Shown here: in pieces, positions 41,453-50,218 of the stretch
Numbering within the stretch: position 1 is the first letter of the stretch
How the letters are laid out: the number at the start of each line of letters is the position of its first letter
Origin: Pinisolibacter aquiterrae
GTDB lineage: Bacteria > Pseudomonadota > Alphaproteobacteria > Rhizobiales > Ancalomicrobiaceae
Assembly: GCF_019160155.1 (NCBI RefSeq)
Contig: NZ_JAFNIH010000042.1
Location: 1 to 64,000 of the forward strand
Direction: 5' to 3'
Length of the DNA stretch: 64,000 bases
Notes under the pieces: generated by a model
Database searches by the model: none
What the model was told of the DNA's origin: nothing
The model's input: only the letters and a program-made list of their open reading frames with translations
Made by a program: the position numbers and the translations under genes

Positions 41453-42018
41453 ATCCGCTCTCCTCCCTCGCCGTCGCGATGATGGTCGCCGGCCCAATGG
41501 CGCAGCGCCGGCAGATGACGCTCTCGCGCCGCCTCGACGATCCGCGCGAACACTCGCTCCACGTCCGGATAGCCCGCCACCAGCGGCAGCAGGACCCGCT
41601 CGAAGATGCGGATACGGTCCTCCTTGGCCGTGACCGCCTCGAGGCAGGCCGCCCCGAGAGTCGCCGGCACCGTGTGGTCGATCGTCGCGCCCTCGGGCGA
41701 CGGCGCCTCCGGCACCGCCAGTCCCCGCCGCCGCAACAAGGCCTCGAGCGCCGCCGCGTGGCGCGCCTCCGCCTCCACCGTCAGCCGGAACGGCATCGCG
41801 CCCGGAAACCGCGCCAGCACCGCGGCATGGAATTCATGGGACTGCCGCTCGCGCTCGAGCGCCGTCGCCACCGCCGCCAGCGCCTCCGACGTCAGCGGCT
41901 TCGGCCGGCTCGGCGTCGAGATCGCGCATCCGATTCGCCGTCGGCGACGATCCGCCCCCGACGACGCGCGGGTCCAGGTCTCCTCCCCGTCGGCGATCTC
42001 GTGCGATCGACCCGTCAT
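41449..42018 (-). CDS. Ferritin-like domain protein
   Basis: About 189 aa. The core (residues 50-185) looks like a four-helix ferritin-like bundle: AVATALERERQSHEFHAAVLARF, TVEAEARHAAALEALLRRRG, EAVTAKEDRIRIFERVLLPLV, IVEAARERHLPALRHW. It has repeated E-x2-H or E-x3-H spacing typical of di-iron carriers and of DUF2202-type proteins. The N-terminal 45 residues are basic and disordered. The start at 42018 is chosen on weak ribosome-site evidence; an ATG at 42084 is possible. Overlaps the SQR-like gene by TTGA, so a joint redox role is likely. Family assignment is tentative. Confidence 0.6.
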   Translation of the reverse strand: MTGRSHEIADGEETWTRASSGADRRRRRIGCAISTPSRPKPLTSEALAAVATALERERQSHEFHAAVLARFPGAMPFRLTVEAEARHAAALEALLRRRGLAVPEAPSPEGATIDHTVPATLGAACLEAVTAKEDRIRIFERVLLPLVAGYPDVERVFARIVEAARERHLPALRHWAGDHHRDGEGGERI

Positions 42019-42144
42019 CTCGCTCACTCCCGGCTCGCGAGGACGGCACGCGGCCGTCTCCCCACGATCGAGAGATACGCGCATGAAGTTATATGGTCAA
42101 TGTATGTTTGGTCGCAGATGGGGTGGAAGCGCGCTTTTCGGCGC

Positions 42145-43059
42145 TCATCCGGCCTCGATCGCCTTCAGCGCCATGACCGCCGCCGAGGCGCGGTTCTCCA
42201 CGCCGAGCTTCATGAACACGGTCTCGAGGTGCTTGTTGACGGTGCGGGGGCTGAGGCCGAGGATCTCGCCGATGTCGCGGTTCGACTTGCCGCGCGCCAC
42301 CCACAGGCAGACCTCCGCCTCGCGCGCGGTGAGGCCGAAGCGCTTCCTGAGCGCCGCCTCCTCGCCGCCGGCCTCGTCGCACATCATCCGCCACAGCCAT
42401 TCGTCCTCGCCGGCCCGGCCGAGCGCGGTCAATTGGATCCGCCGCGCCTCGCTCTCGCCGACCACGATCGGCCCCGACGAGGGATTGGCCATCGCCTCGA
42501 CCAGAAGCGCGCTGACCGCCTCGGGCAGGCCCTCGCCGCTCGCCTCGACCTCGGCCAGGAGTTTCGCCGCCTGCGGCGTCGCCCAGGCGATGCGGCCGCG
42601 CGCGTCGGTGGCGAGCAGGAAGCGCCCGGCGGTGTCGAGCGCCATCCGCGCCGACCGTTCGCGCCGGGCATTGGCGAGATGAACCCGGATTCGCGCCGTC
42701 AGCTCGTCGAGCACGATCGGCTTCGTCACGTAGTCGACCCCGCCGGCGGCGAAGCCCTCGACGATGTGCTCGGTCTCCGAGAGCCCGGTCATGAACAGGA
42801 TCGGCACGTCGGCGGTCGCCGCGAGGCGCTTCAGCCGGCGACAGGTCTCGAAGCCGTCGATCCCCGGCATCACCGCGTCCATCAGGATGACGTCCGGCGT
42901 GATCCGCTCGGCGATCGCCAGCGCCGCCTCGCCCCCGGTCGCCACCAGCACCATCGCGCCCTGCGCCTCCAGCGTCTCGGTGAGGAAACCGAGCGTGTCG
43001 GGGTTGTCGTCGACGACGAGGACGATGTCGCGCGAACGGGCGGCGTCAGGCGTCGGCAT
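42145..43059 (-). CDS. Response regulator with LuxR-type HTH
   Basis: A 304-aa DNA-binding response regulator. The receiver domain (about 10-130) has the phosphate-accepting Asp61 in DVILMDAVMPGIDG, the acidic pair VVDDN, and the Lys in YVTKPI. A PAS-like or unassigned middle (135-225) follows, then the LuxR/NarL HTH (FGLTAREAEVCLWVARGKSNRDIGEILGLSPRTVNKHLETVFMKLGVENR). Its start lies 14 bases inside the 3' end of the kinase gene, so they are co-translated. It is the cognate partner of the hybrid kinase at 43046 and probably regulates the urt genes in the same block. Confidence 0.9.
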   Translation of the reverse strand: MPTPDAARSRDIVLVVDDNPDTLGFLTETLEAQGAMVLVATGGEAALAIAERITPDVILMDAVMPGIDGFETCRRLKRLAATADVPILFMTGLSETEHIVEGFAAGGVDYVTKPIVLDELTARIRVHLANARRERSARMALDTAGRFLLATDARGRIAWATPQAAKLLAEVEASGEGLPEAVSALLVEAMANPSSGPIVVGESEARRIQLTALGRAGEDEWLWRMMCDEAGGEEAALRKRFGLTAREAEVCLWVARGKSNRDIGEILGLSPRTVNKHLETVFMKLGVENRASAAVMALKAIEAG

Positions 43060-46000
43060 CGGGTCCCTCCAGGAGCGCGACCAGTCGCGTCATGTCGTAG
43101 GCTTCGGCGGCGCGGATCAGCTCGACCAGCCGGGCGCCGGCCTCGCCCCCCGCCGCCGTGATCTCCGCCTCGATCGCCGCCAGCCGTTGGGCGACGCCTC
43201 GAACATAGCCGATCCGCGCCCATTGCAAGAGATCGTTCGCCTCCGTCGGCGTCGGCCGATCGTCGGGCGGCGCCGGCTTCGCCGCCGCCTCGCGCGCCGC
43301 CGATCCCGCCTCCGGCGCCGCGCACCAGGTCAGCCCGAGGTGAACCTGGAGCCGTTCGAGCAGGCGCGCCACCTCGAACGGCTTGGCGACCACGTCGTCG
43401 TGGGCAGCGATCTCCATGTCCGGCGGCCGGGTGTCGCCGACGTTGGCCGAGAGGATCACGATCTTGCCGCCGTAGCCGCGCTCGCGCAGGCTCTGCGCCA
43501 CCTCCCAGCCGCTCGTCCCGGGCATCGAGAGATCGAGCAGGATGAGATCCGGCGCCTCGGCCGCGACCCGCTCGAGGCAGGCCGCGCCGTCCTCGGCCGC
43601 GTCGACGAGGAAGCCGATCGGCTCCAACACCGCGCGCACCAGATCGCGATGATCGGCGTTGTCGTCGACCACCAGGATCCGCCGCCGCGCCCCTTCGTAG
43701 GCGCGCGCCTCCGGCACCGGCGCCGGCACCACCGGCCGCGCCACCACGGAGAGATGCATCCGGACTCGGAACCGCGAGCCCTGCCCCGGCCGGCTGTCGA
43801 CCCTGACGTCGCCGCCCATCAGCGTGGTGATCATCTTGGTGATGGTCAGGCCGAGCCCGAGCCCGGGCTTGCGCCGGGCGCTCTCGCCACGCTCGAACGG
43901 CTCGAAGATCCGGCCGAGGTCCTTCGCCTCGATCCCCACGCCGGTGTCGGTGACCGTGAAGGTGGCGATCTCGTGCCGCATGCCGACGTCGAGATGGACC
44001 TCGCCGGCGGTGGTGAACTTGACCGCGTTGGTGAGGAGATTGACCAGAACCTGCCTGAGCCGCTTCTCGTCGGTCGCCACCACCTCGGGCAGCTTGGTCG
44101 GCCGGGTGAAGCGGAAGGCGAGCCCCTTGGCCTCCGCCTGCGGCCGAAACATCTCGACGAGACTGTCGAGAAAGTCGGCGAAGCGGATCTCGTCGCGGGC
44201 GAGTTCGAGCCGCCCCGCCTCGATCTTGGAAATGTCGAGAAGCCCATCGATCAGCCCGGAAAGATGTTCCGCCGAGCGGCGGATCACCTTGACCGAATGG
44301 GCCCGCCCGTTGGTCAGCCCGCTGTCGCGCTCCAACACCTGAGCATAGCCGAGCACCGCGTTGAGCGGCGTCCTGAGTTCATGACTGAGCCCCACCAGAT
44401 AGCGGCTCTTGGCGGAATTGGCCGATTCGGCCGCCTCCTTGGCCTTCTGCAGTTCGGCGTCGGTGCGCTCGTGCGCGGCGATCTCGTCGAGGAGCAGGCC
44501 GGTCTGACGCGCCGATTCCTCCTCCGCCACGCGCCGGCTCTCGTGGGCGAGGACGAAGAACCACGCCACCACCCCGGCGACGATCAAGAGCACGAAGAAC
44601 GCCGACCACAACGCCCGCGTCAGCGCCGCCTCGATCGCCGGATCACGCGGATCCGACTGGAAATGGATCACCAGAAGCACCAGCCCGATCGCCGTGGTGA
44701 TGAGCGACAGGATCGCCACGTATTCGAGGAGCCGCGGGCTCAGTCGCCGCGCCAGGGCCTTCGGCAGCAGCGACATGGTCCAGGCCTTGGCCTGCGCCGA
44801 GATCCGCCCCTCCGGCTTGCACTGGTCGCGGCAGCGCGCGTCGAGCGAACAGCACAGCGAACAGATCGGCGCGTCATAGGCCGGACAATGGGCGCTGTCC
44901 TCGGGCTCGAAATCGTGCTCGCAGACCGAACAGCGGATGGTCGAGAGCCTCGCCCAGTCGGCCTTCGGTTTGCGCGCCAGATACCACCGCCCGTCGGTCG
45001 CCCAGGCGATGATCGGCACCGCGACCAGCGCCGTCGCGAGCGCCACGAAGGGCGCGAAGGCCTGTGCCACCACCCCGAAATGGCCGGTCGCGGCGATCAG
45101 CGCCAGCGCGGTCGCGAGCCCCATCGCCCCGACCCCGACCGGATTGACGTCGAACAGATGGGCCCGCTTGAACTCGATCCCCGGCGGCGACAGGCCGAGC
45201 GGCTTGGCGATGCCGAGATCGGCGCAGATCGTCCCGAGCCACGCCACCGCGACGATGGCGAAGAGCCCGAGCGTCTTCTCGAGCGCCTCGTAGATGCCGA
45301 GCTCCATCAGGAGCAGCGCGATCGCCACGTTGAAGACCAACCACACCACCCGGCCGGGGTGGGAATGGGTGACGCGGGAGAAGAAGTTCGACCACGCCAG
45401 CGATCCCGCATAGGCGTTCATCACGTTGATCTTGAGTTGGCTGACCACCACGAAGGCGGCGGTGAGCACCAGCGCAGCCTTCTCCGACGGGATCATGTAG
45501 CGGAAGGCGACGTCGTACATCTGCGCCGGTTCGCCGGCATGATCCGCCGGCACACCCCAGCGCAACGCGATCACCGCCAAGAGCGACCCTGCGAAGAGCT
45601 TCGGCGCTCCGAGCACCACCCAACCCGGACCGGCGAAGAAGGTGCCGATCCGGTGCGCCCGCCCCGCCCCCTCGATCCGCTCCGGCATGAAGCGCAGGAA
45701 ATCGACCTGCTCGCCGATCTGCGGCATCAGCCCGAGGATCACCGACGAGGCGAGACCGAAGCGGACGAGATCGAAGCTCTCCCAGAACGTCCCCGGCTGG
45801 CCGCCGTGGCCGACGCCGCCGAACTGCCACCACGCCTGGAACTGCGACGGATCCTTCCAGGCGATGAAGACGAAGGGCAGGATGTTGAGCACGATCCAGA
45901 ACGGCTGTGTCCAAAGCTGGAACCGCGAGATCGCGGTGATGCCGTAGACGACGAGCGGGATCACCGCGAGCGCGGAGAGGATGTAGGAGAGCCACAGCGG

Positions 46001-46441
46001 CCAGCCGAAGGCGAGTTCGAGCGCCGACGACATGATCGACGCCTCGATCGCGAAGAGGATGAAGGTGAAGCTCGCGTAGATCAGCGAGGTCACCGTCGAG
46101 CCGATGTAGCCGAAACCGGCGCCGCGCGTCAGAAGGTCGATGTCGACCCCGTATTTCGCCGCCGAGCGGGCGATCGGCCAGCCGGTGACGAGCAGAATGA
46201 GCGAGACCACGACGATCGCGGCGGCGGCGTTGACGAAACCATGCGCGAGCGTGATCGCCCCGCCGATCGCCTCGAGCGCCAGGAACGAGATCGCCCCGAT
46301 CGCCGTCTGGGCGACGCGCGGCGCCGACCAGCGCCGGGCGCTCTTGGCCGTGAAGCGCAGCGCGTAGTCCTCGAGCGTCTGGTCGGCGACCCAGCGATTG
46401 TACTCGCGCCGAACGGGAAGAATGCGTTGCCGTCCGGCCAT
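43046..46441 (-). CDS. Hybrid sensor kinase with N-terminal NCS1-permease domain
   Basis: A 1131-aa membrane protein. Residues about 10-490 form a 12-helix NCS1 (cytosine/purine/allantoin permease) domain: WSAPRVAQTAIGAISFLALEAIGGAITLAHGF, DIDLLTRGAGFGYIGS, LKINVMNAYAGSLAWSNFFSR. A Cys-rich segment (about 500-550; CSVCEHDF, HCPAYDAPICSLCC, CRDQCKPEG) with roughly ten Cys may bind metal. Two more helices follow, then a coiled segment, the kinase with His687 in SHELRTPLN, ATPase boxes (NAVKF, DTGVGI, GLGLGL), a receiver with Asp970 (LILLDLSMPG), and a helical tail that may be Hpt-like. This couples a transporter domain to phosphorelay signalling. It starts 3 bp after mgsA and overlaps the response regulator gene. 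Divergent from urtA. Confidence 0.92.
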   Translation of the reverse strand: MAGRQRILPVRREYNRWVADQTLEDYALRFTAKSARRWSAPRVAQTAIGAISFLALEAIGGAITLAHGFVNAAAAIVVVSLILLVTGWPIARSAAKYGVDIDLLTRGAGFGYIGSTVTSLIYASFTFILFAIEASIMSSALELAFGWPLWLSYILSALAVIPLVVYGITAISRFQLWTQPFWIVLNILPFVFIAWKDPSQFQAWWQFGGVGHGGQPGTFWESFDLVRFGLASSVILGLMPQIGEQVDFLRFMPERIEGAGRAHRIGTFFAGPGWVVLGAPKLFAGSLLAVIALRWGVPADHAGEPAQMYDVAFRYMIPSEKAALVLTAAFVVVSQLKINVMNAYAGSLAWSNFFSRVTHSHPGRVVWLVFNVAIALLLMELGIYEALEKTLGLFAIVAVAWLGTICADLGIAKPLGLSPPGIEFKRAHLFDVNPVGVGAMGLATALALIAATGHFGVVAQAFAPFVALATALVAVPIIAWATDGRWYLARKPKADWARLSTIRCSVCEHDFEPEDSAHCPAYDAPICSLCCSLDARCRDQCKPEGRISAQAKAWTMSLLPKALARRLSPRLLEYVAILSLITTAIGLVLLVIHFQSDPRDPAIEAALTRALWSAFFVLLIVAGVVAWFFVLAHESRRVAEEESARQTGLLLDEIAAHERTDAELQKAKEAAESANSAKSRYLVGLSHELRTPLNAVLGYAQVLERDSGLTNGRAHSVKVIRRSAEHLSGLIDGLLDISKIEAGRLELARDEIRFADFLDSLVEMFRPQAEAKGLAFRFTRPTKLPEVVATDEKRLRQVLVNLLTNAVKFTTAGEVHLDVGMRHEIATFTVTDTGVGIEAKDLGRIFEPFERGESARRKPGLGLGLTITKMITTLMGGDVRVDSRPGQGSRFRVRMHLSVVARPVVPAPVPEARAYEGARRRILVVDDNADHRDLVRAVLEPIGFLVDAAEDGAACLERVAAEAPDLILLDLSMPGTSGWEVAQSLRERGYGGKIVILSANVGDTRPPDMEIAAHDDVVAKPFEVARLLERLQVHLGLTWCAAPEAGSAAREAAAKPAPPDDRPTPTEANDLLQWARIGYVRGVAQRLAAIEAEITAAGGEAGARLVELIRAAEAYDMTRLVALLEGPDADA

Positions 46442-46444
46442 GCC

Positions 46445-46828
46445 TCACCCTCGATCGAGAAGCCCCGAATGGACGAGGAGGTCCGCCGTCGCCGGATTGA
46501 AGGCGCAGGGCACGTCGTAGACGAGCGCGAGGCGCAGGAGCGCCTTGACGTCGACGTCGTGCGGCATCGGCGTCAGCGGATCGGGGAAGAAGATCAGAAG
46601 GTCGATCACCCCTTCCGCGATCATCGCTCCGATCTGCTGGTCGCCGCCGAGCGGCCCCGACTTGACCAGCGCCAGATCGAAGTCCGGCAGTGCCGCCTTC
46701 ACCCGGCTGCCGGTGGTGGCGGTGCCGATCAGACGATGGCGGCGCAGGGCGGCGGCGTTGTCGACGACCCACTCGACCAGCGACGACTTCTTCTCGTCAT
46801 GGGCGATGACGGCGATGGTGAGCGACAT
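46445..46828 (-). CDS. mgsA: Methylglyoxal synthase
   Basis: A 127-aa methylglyoxal synthase converting dihydroxyacetone phosphate to methylglyoxal and phosphate. Family features: IAVIAHDEKKSSLVEWV with the phosphate-site His/Asp, IGTATTGSRV (phosphate loop), VKSGPLGGDQQIGAMIAEGVIDLLIFFPDPLTPMPHDVDVKALLRLA, which includes the catalytic Asp of GPLGGDQQIG and the DPLTPMPHD region. Complete length. First gene of a tight operon with the permease-kinase and its response regulator (3 bp gap), an unusual partner for such a kinase. Confidence 0.93.
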   Translation of the reverse strand: MSLTIAVIAHDEKKSSLVEWVVDNAAALRRHRLIGTATTGSRVKAALPDFDLALVKSGPLGGDQQIGAMIAEGVIDLLIFFPDPLTPMPHDVDVKALLRLALVYDVPCAFNPATADLLVHSGLLDRG

Positions 46829-47139
46829 GCGAGCCCTCGGTTGGAAGACGGCGGCGGAGACGATCCGGAGATCCCCGATAGCCCGAATGCGGCGAACCGC
46901 CAAGGCGAACCGCTCATCCCTCTCCTCGGAAAGCGAAAACCGGCCGAAAACCGCACGTTTCGAGCGCGGTTGCCGCTTCCTCGAGCCAGGTTTGCTCGAA
47001 TATCGGGCAGGTCCACGTCGAGGGCAGAAACTACGTCGGATGACGTATGGGACCGGAACGCCTCCCGCGTTCAACTCCATGCAACGGAGCCGAGGGCCGG
47101 CTTCGTGATCGATGGGTCGAACTCCCGGGGGAAAATCCA
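46829..47139. promoter_or_regulatory. Divergent regulatory region between mgsA-kinase operon and urtABCDE
   Basis: A 311-bp gap holding the promoters of both divergent operons. I looked for a sigma-54 -24/-12 element and for an NtrC-type dyad and saw no convincing match. No gene fits. The position next to a two-component pair makes it the likely target of the LuxR-type response regulator. Confidence 0.5.
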
Positions 47140-48423
47140 ATGAACCTGAACGAGAAGCTGTTGGGCGCGATCATCGGCGCCGCCATTTCGGCTGGTGCCT
47201 TCGCCACCGCCGCCGACGCCGCGGACACCATCAAGGTCGGCGTCCTGCACTCGCTCTCCGGCACCATGGCCATCTCCGAGACGACGCTGAAGGACACCAT
47301 CCTGTTCATGATCGACGAACAGAACAAGAAGGGCGGCGTCCTCGGCAAGAAACTCGAGGCGGTCGTGGTCGACCCGGCCTCCAACTGGCCGCTCTTCGCC
47401 GAGAAGGCGCGCGAGCTGATCGCCAAGGACAAGGTCTCGGTGGTGTTCGGCTGCTGGACCTCGGTGTCGCGTAAGTCGGTCCTGCCGGTCTTCAAGGAGC
47501 TGAACTCGATCCTGTTCTACCCCGTCCAGTACGAGGGTGAGGAGTCCGAGCGCAACGTGTTCTACACCGGCGCCGCTCCGAACCAGCAGGCGATCCCGGC
47601 CGTCGACTACCTCATGTCGAAGGACGGCGGCGACGTGAAGCGTTGGGTGCTCGCCGGCACCGACTACGTCTATCCGCGCACCACCAACAAGATCCTCGAG
47701 GCCTATCTGAAGTCCAAAGGCGTCGCCGCCGAGGACATCATGATCAACTACACGCCGTTCGGTCATTCCGATTGGCAGACGATCGTCTCCGACATCAAGA
47801 AATTCGGCTCGGCCGGCAAGAAGACCGCCGTCGTGTCGACCATCAACGGCGACGCCAACGTGCCCTTCTACAAGGAGCTCGGCAACCAGGGGATCAAGGC
47901 GACCGACATCCCGGTCGTCGCCTTCTCGGTCGGTGAGGAAGAGCTCGCCGGCATCGACACCAAGCCGCTGGTCGGCCATCTCGCCGCGTGGAACTACTTC
48001 CAGAGCGTGAAGACCCCCGAGAACGAGGCCTTCATCGCCAAGTGGCGCGAGTTCACCAAGAACCCGAAGCGCGTCACCAACGACCCGATGGAGGCCTCGG
48101 TGATCGGCTTCAACGCCTGGGTCAAGGCGGTCGAGAAGGCCGGCACCGTCGACACCGACAAGGTCATCGACACCCTGCCGGGCATCGAGACCCCGAACCT
48201 CACCGGCGGCATCGCCAAGATCCTGCCGAACCATCACATCACCAAGCCGGTTCTGATCGGCGAGATCAAGGCCGACGGCCAGTTCGACGTGGTGTGGAAG
48301 ACCAAGGACCTCGTCCCCGGCGACGCCTGGACCGACTATCTGCCCGGCTCCAAGGACCTCGAGGCCGACTGGGTCACGCTGAAGTGCGGCAACTACAACA
48401 CCGTCACCAAGAAGTGCGGCTGA
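47140..48423 (+). CDS. urtA: Urea ABC transporter substrate-binding protein UrtA
   Basis: A 427-aa periplasmic binding protein of the UrtA family. An N-terminal Sec signal covers residues 1-28 (GAIIGAAISAGAFATAADAAD cleavage region), then IKVGVLHSLSGTMAISETTLKDTILFMIDEQNKKGGVLGKK, the usual urea-binding protein start. Typical later stretches are VVFGCWTSVSRKSVLPVFKELN, LFYPVQYEGEESERNVFYTGAAPNQQAIPAVDYL, and MEASVIGFNAWVKAVEKAGTVD. It delivers urea to the UrtBC permease. The ATG at 47140 is chosen because it gives the standard signal. A GC hairpin after the gene may favour its higher expression relative to the permease genes. Confidence 0.95.
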   Translation: MNLNEKLLGAIIGAAISAGAFATAADAADTIKVGVLHSLSGTMAISETTLKDTILFMIDEQNKKGGVLGKKLEAVVVDPASNWPLFAEKARELIAKDKVSVVFGCWTSVSRKSVLPVFKELNSILFYPVQYEGEESERNVFYTGAAPNQQAIPAVDYLMSKDGGDVKRWVLAGTDYVYPRTTNKILEAYLKSKGVAAEDIMINYTPFGHSDWQTIVSDIKKFGSAGKKTAVVSTINGDANVPFYKELGNQGIKATDIPVVAFSVGEEELAGIDTKPLVGHLAAWNYFQSVKTPENEAFIAKWREFTKNPKRVTNDPMEASVIGFNAWVKAVEKAGTVDTDKVIDTLPGIETPNLTGGIAKILPNHHITKPVLIGEIKADGQFDVVWKTKDLVPGDAWTDYLPGSKDLEADWVTLKCGNYNTVTKKCG

Positions 48424-48473
48424 TCCCCGCCACCCGGCCGTCGTGACGTTCCCCACGCCGGCCCGACGACACC

Positions 48474-48497
48474 GGCACCCGGGCTCGCCCGGGTGCC
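48474..48497 (+). terminator. Hairpin between urtA and urtB
   Basis: GGCACCCGGG / CCCGGGTGCC, a perfect 10-bp stem with a CTCG loop, 51 bp after the urtA stop and about 108 bp before urtB. There is no T run, so it is more likely a processing/attenuation stem that reduces expression of urtBCDE relative to urtA than a full terminator. Confidence 0.65.
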
Positions 48498-48604
48498 CTT
48501 CGCTCCGGGCCGAGCCCGGTCCCCCTTCCCCCGCATGGGGCCGAAGGGAAGCCGCCGCGGGTCGCCCCGCAGGCCGCCCCCCGCACTCCAACGGATCGAG
48601 CCAC

Positions 48605-50218
48605 ATGCAGATCTCGGCAAGTCGCCTCGCCCGTCACCTGTTCCTCGTCCTCGCCCTGGTCGCCGGCCTCCTCGCCCGACCGGCCCTCGCCCAGGACATT
48701 TCCGGCGCCCTGACCAAGCTGACCGCCGACAGCTACGCCGACACCGGCGAGGCGATCGCCGACCTCGCGACCTCCGGTCACCCACGCGCCGCGGTCATCG
48801 TCCAGGCGATCCAGGACAAGACCCTCGAATTCGACGCCGCGACCAAGACCGTGGCGATCCGCGCCGGCTCGGGCGTGGTCGATGCCGCCACCGGCGAGAC
48901 GATCGCCGCCCCGCCCGCCGGCCTCTCGCCGGTCCGCGTCAACAACCGGGTCCGCTCCGCCATCGCCGCCGCCATGGGCGCGCTGACGCTGATGTCGCCG
49001 GACCCCGCCAAGCGCCGCGAGGCCGCCGAGGCGGTCTTCAAGTCGCGAGATCAGGACGCCCTGCCCGCGCTCGAGGCGGCGCTCGCCAAGGAGAAGGACG
49101 CCGCCGCCCGCACCGCGCTGCAGACCGCGCGCGCCGCCCTCGTCCTCGCCAAGACCGGCGCCTCCGAGGCCGACCGCCTCGCCGCCGCCCGGACCATCCG
49201 CGAACGCGGCGATCAGGACGCGGTCTCGCTGTTGCGCTCGCTCCCCGCCGACACGCCCGCCGCGATCCGCGACGCCGCCCAGGCCGGCGCCAAGTCGATC
49301 GAGACCTCGCTCGCCCTGTGGAACTCCGCCCAGAACGCCCTCTACGGCCTCTCGCTCGGCTCGGTGCTGCTGCTCGCGGCGATCGGCCTCGCCATCACCT
49401 TCGGCGTCATGGGCATCATCAACATGGCCCACGGCGAACTGGTGATGCTCGGCGCCTACACAACCTTCATGGTGCAGGAAGTGATCCGCACCCATGTGCC
49501 CGGCCTCTTCGACTGGTCCTTGGCGATCGCCCTGCCGCTCGCCTTCCTGGTCTCCGGCGCCGTCGGCGTCGCCATCGAGCGCACCGTCATCCGCTGGCTC
49601 TACGGCCGCCCGCTCGAGACCCTGCTCGCCACCTGGGGCCTGTCGCTGATCCTCCAGCAGTTGGTCCGCACCCTCTTCGGCGCCAACAACCGCGAGGTCG
49701 GCGCCCCCACCTGGATGTCCGGCTCGATCGAACTCGGCCACCTGACGCTGACGACGGGGCGCATGTGGATCATCGTCTTCGCGCTCTGCGTCTTCGTCGG
49801 TCTGATGCTGATCCTCAAGAAGACCGCCGCCGGTCTCCAGATGCGCGCCGTCACCCAGAACCGCTCGATGGCGAGCGCGATGGGCATCCGCACCCCCTGG
49901 GTCGACGCGCTCACCTTCGGGCTGGGCTGCGGCATCGCCGGTATCGCCGGAGTGGCGCTCTCCCAGATCGACAACGTCTCCCCGAACCTCGGCCAGAGCT
50001 ACATCATCGACAGCTTCATGGTCGTGGTCTTCGGCGGCGTCGGCAATCTCTGGGGCACGCTGGTCGGCGCGCTGACGCTCGGTGTCGTCAACAAGTTCCT
50101 GGAGCCCTTCGCCGGCGCGGTTCTCGGCAAGATCCTGGTGCTCGTCTTCATCATCCTCTTCATTCAGAAGCGTCCGCGGGGCCTCTTCGCCCTCAAGGGC
50201 CGGTCGGTGGAAGCATGA
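48605..50218 (+). CDS. urtB: Urea ABC transporter permease UrtB
   Basis: A 537-aa permease. It has a signal-like N-terminus (LFLVLALVAGLLARPALAQD), a periplasmic region of about 220 residues with HEAT-like alpha repeats typical of UrtB, and the branched-chain-amino-acid-type permease domain (about 235-530): GLAITFGVMGIINMAHGELVMLGAYTTFMVQ, and QNRSMASAMGIRT (EAA loop). UrtB forms the pore with UrtC. Its TGA overlaps the urtC ATG as ATGA. Confidence 0.95.
   Translation: MQISASRLARHLFLVLALVAGLLARPALAQDISGALTKLTADSYADTGEAIADLATSGHPRAAVIVQAIQDKTLEFDAATKTVAIRAGSGVVDAATGETIAAPPAGLSPVRVNNRVRSAIAAAMGALTLMSPDPAKRREAAEAVFKSRDQDALPALEAALAKEKDAAARTALQTARAALVLAKTGASEADRLAAARTIRERGDQDAVSLLRSLPADTPAAIRDAAQAGAKSIETSLALWNSAQNALYGLSLGSVLLLAAIGLAITFGVMGIINMAHGELVMLGAYTTFMVQEVIRTHVPGLFDWSLAIALPLAFLVSGAVGVAIERTVIRWLYGRPLETLLATWGLSLILQQLVRTLFGANNREVGAPTWMSGSIELGHLTLTTGRMWIIVFALCVFVGLMLILKKTAAGLQMRAVTQNRSMASAMGIRTPWVDALTFGLGCGIAGIAGVALSQIDNVSPNLGQSYIIDSFMVVVFGGVGNLWGTLVGALTLGVVNKFLEPFAGAVLGKILVLVFIILFIQKRPRGLFALKGRSVEA

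Noticed and set aside
41479-43161. A 560-residue plus-strand frame
   Set aside because: Antisense to the ferritin-like gene and response regulator; composition is Arg/His/Asp-rich with no domain.
46829-47139. Sigma-54 promoter upstream of urtA
   Set aside because: No GG-N10-GC arrangement with the expected flanks was convincing by eye.
42764-47143. A 1459-residue plus-strand open frame
   Set aside because: It is antisense to the kinase, response regulator and mgsA genes, is extremely rich in Arg, Asp, His and Pro, and has no domain. It is a by-product of GC-rich third positions.
47071-48606. A 511-residue minus-strand frame opposite urtA
   Set aside because: Antisense to a very well recognised urtA.
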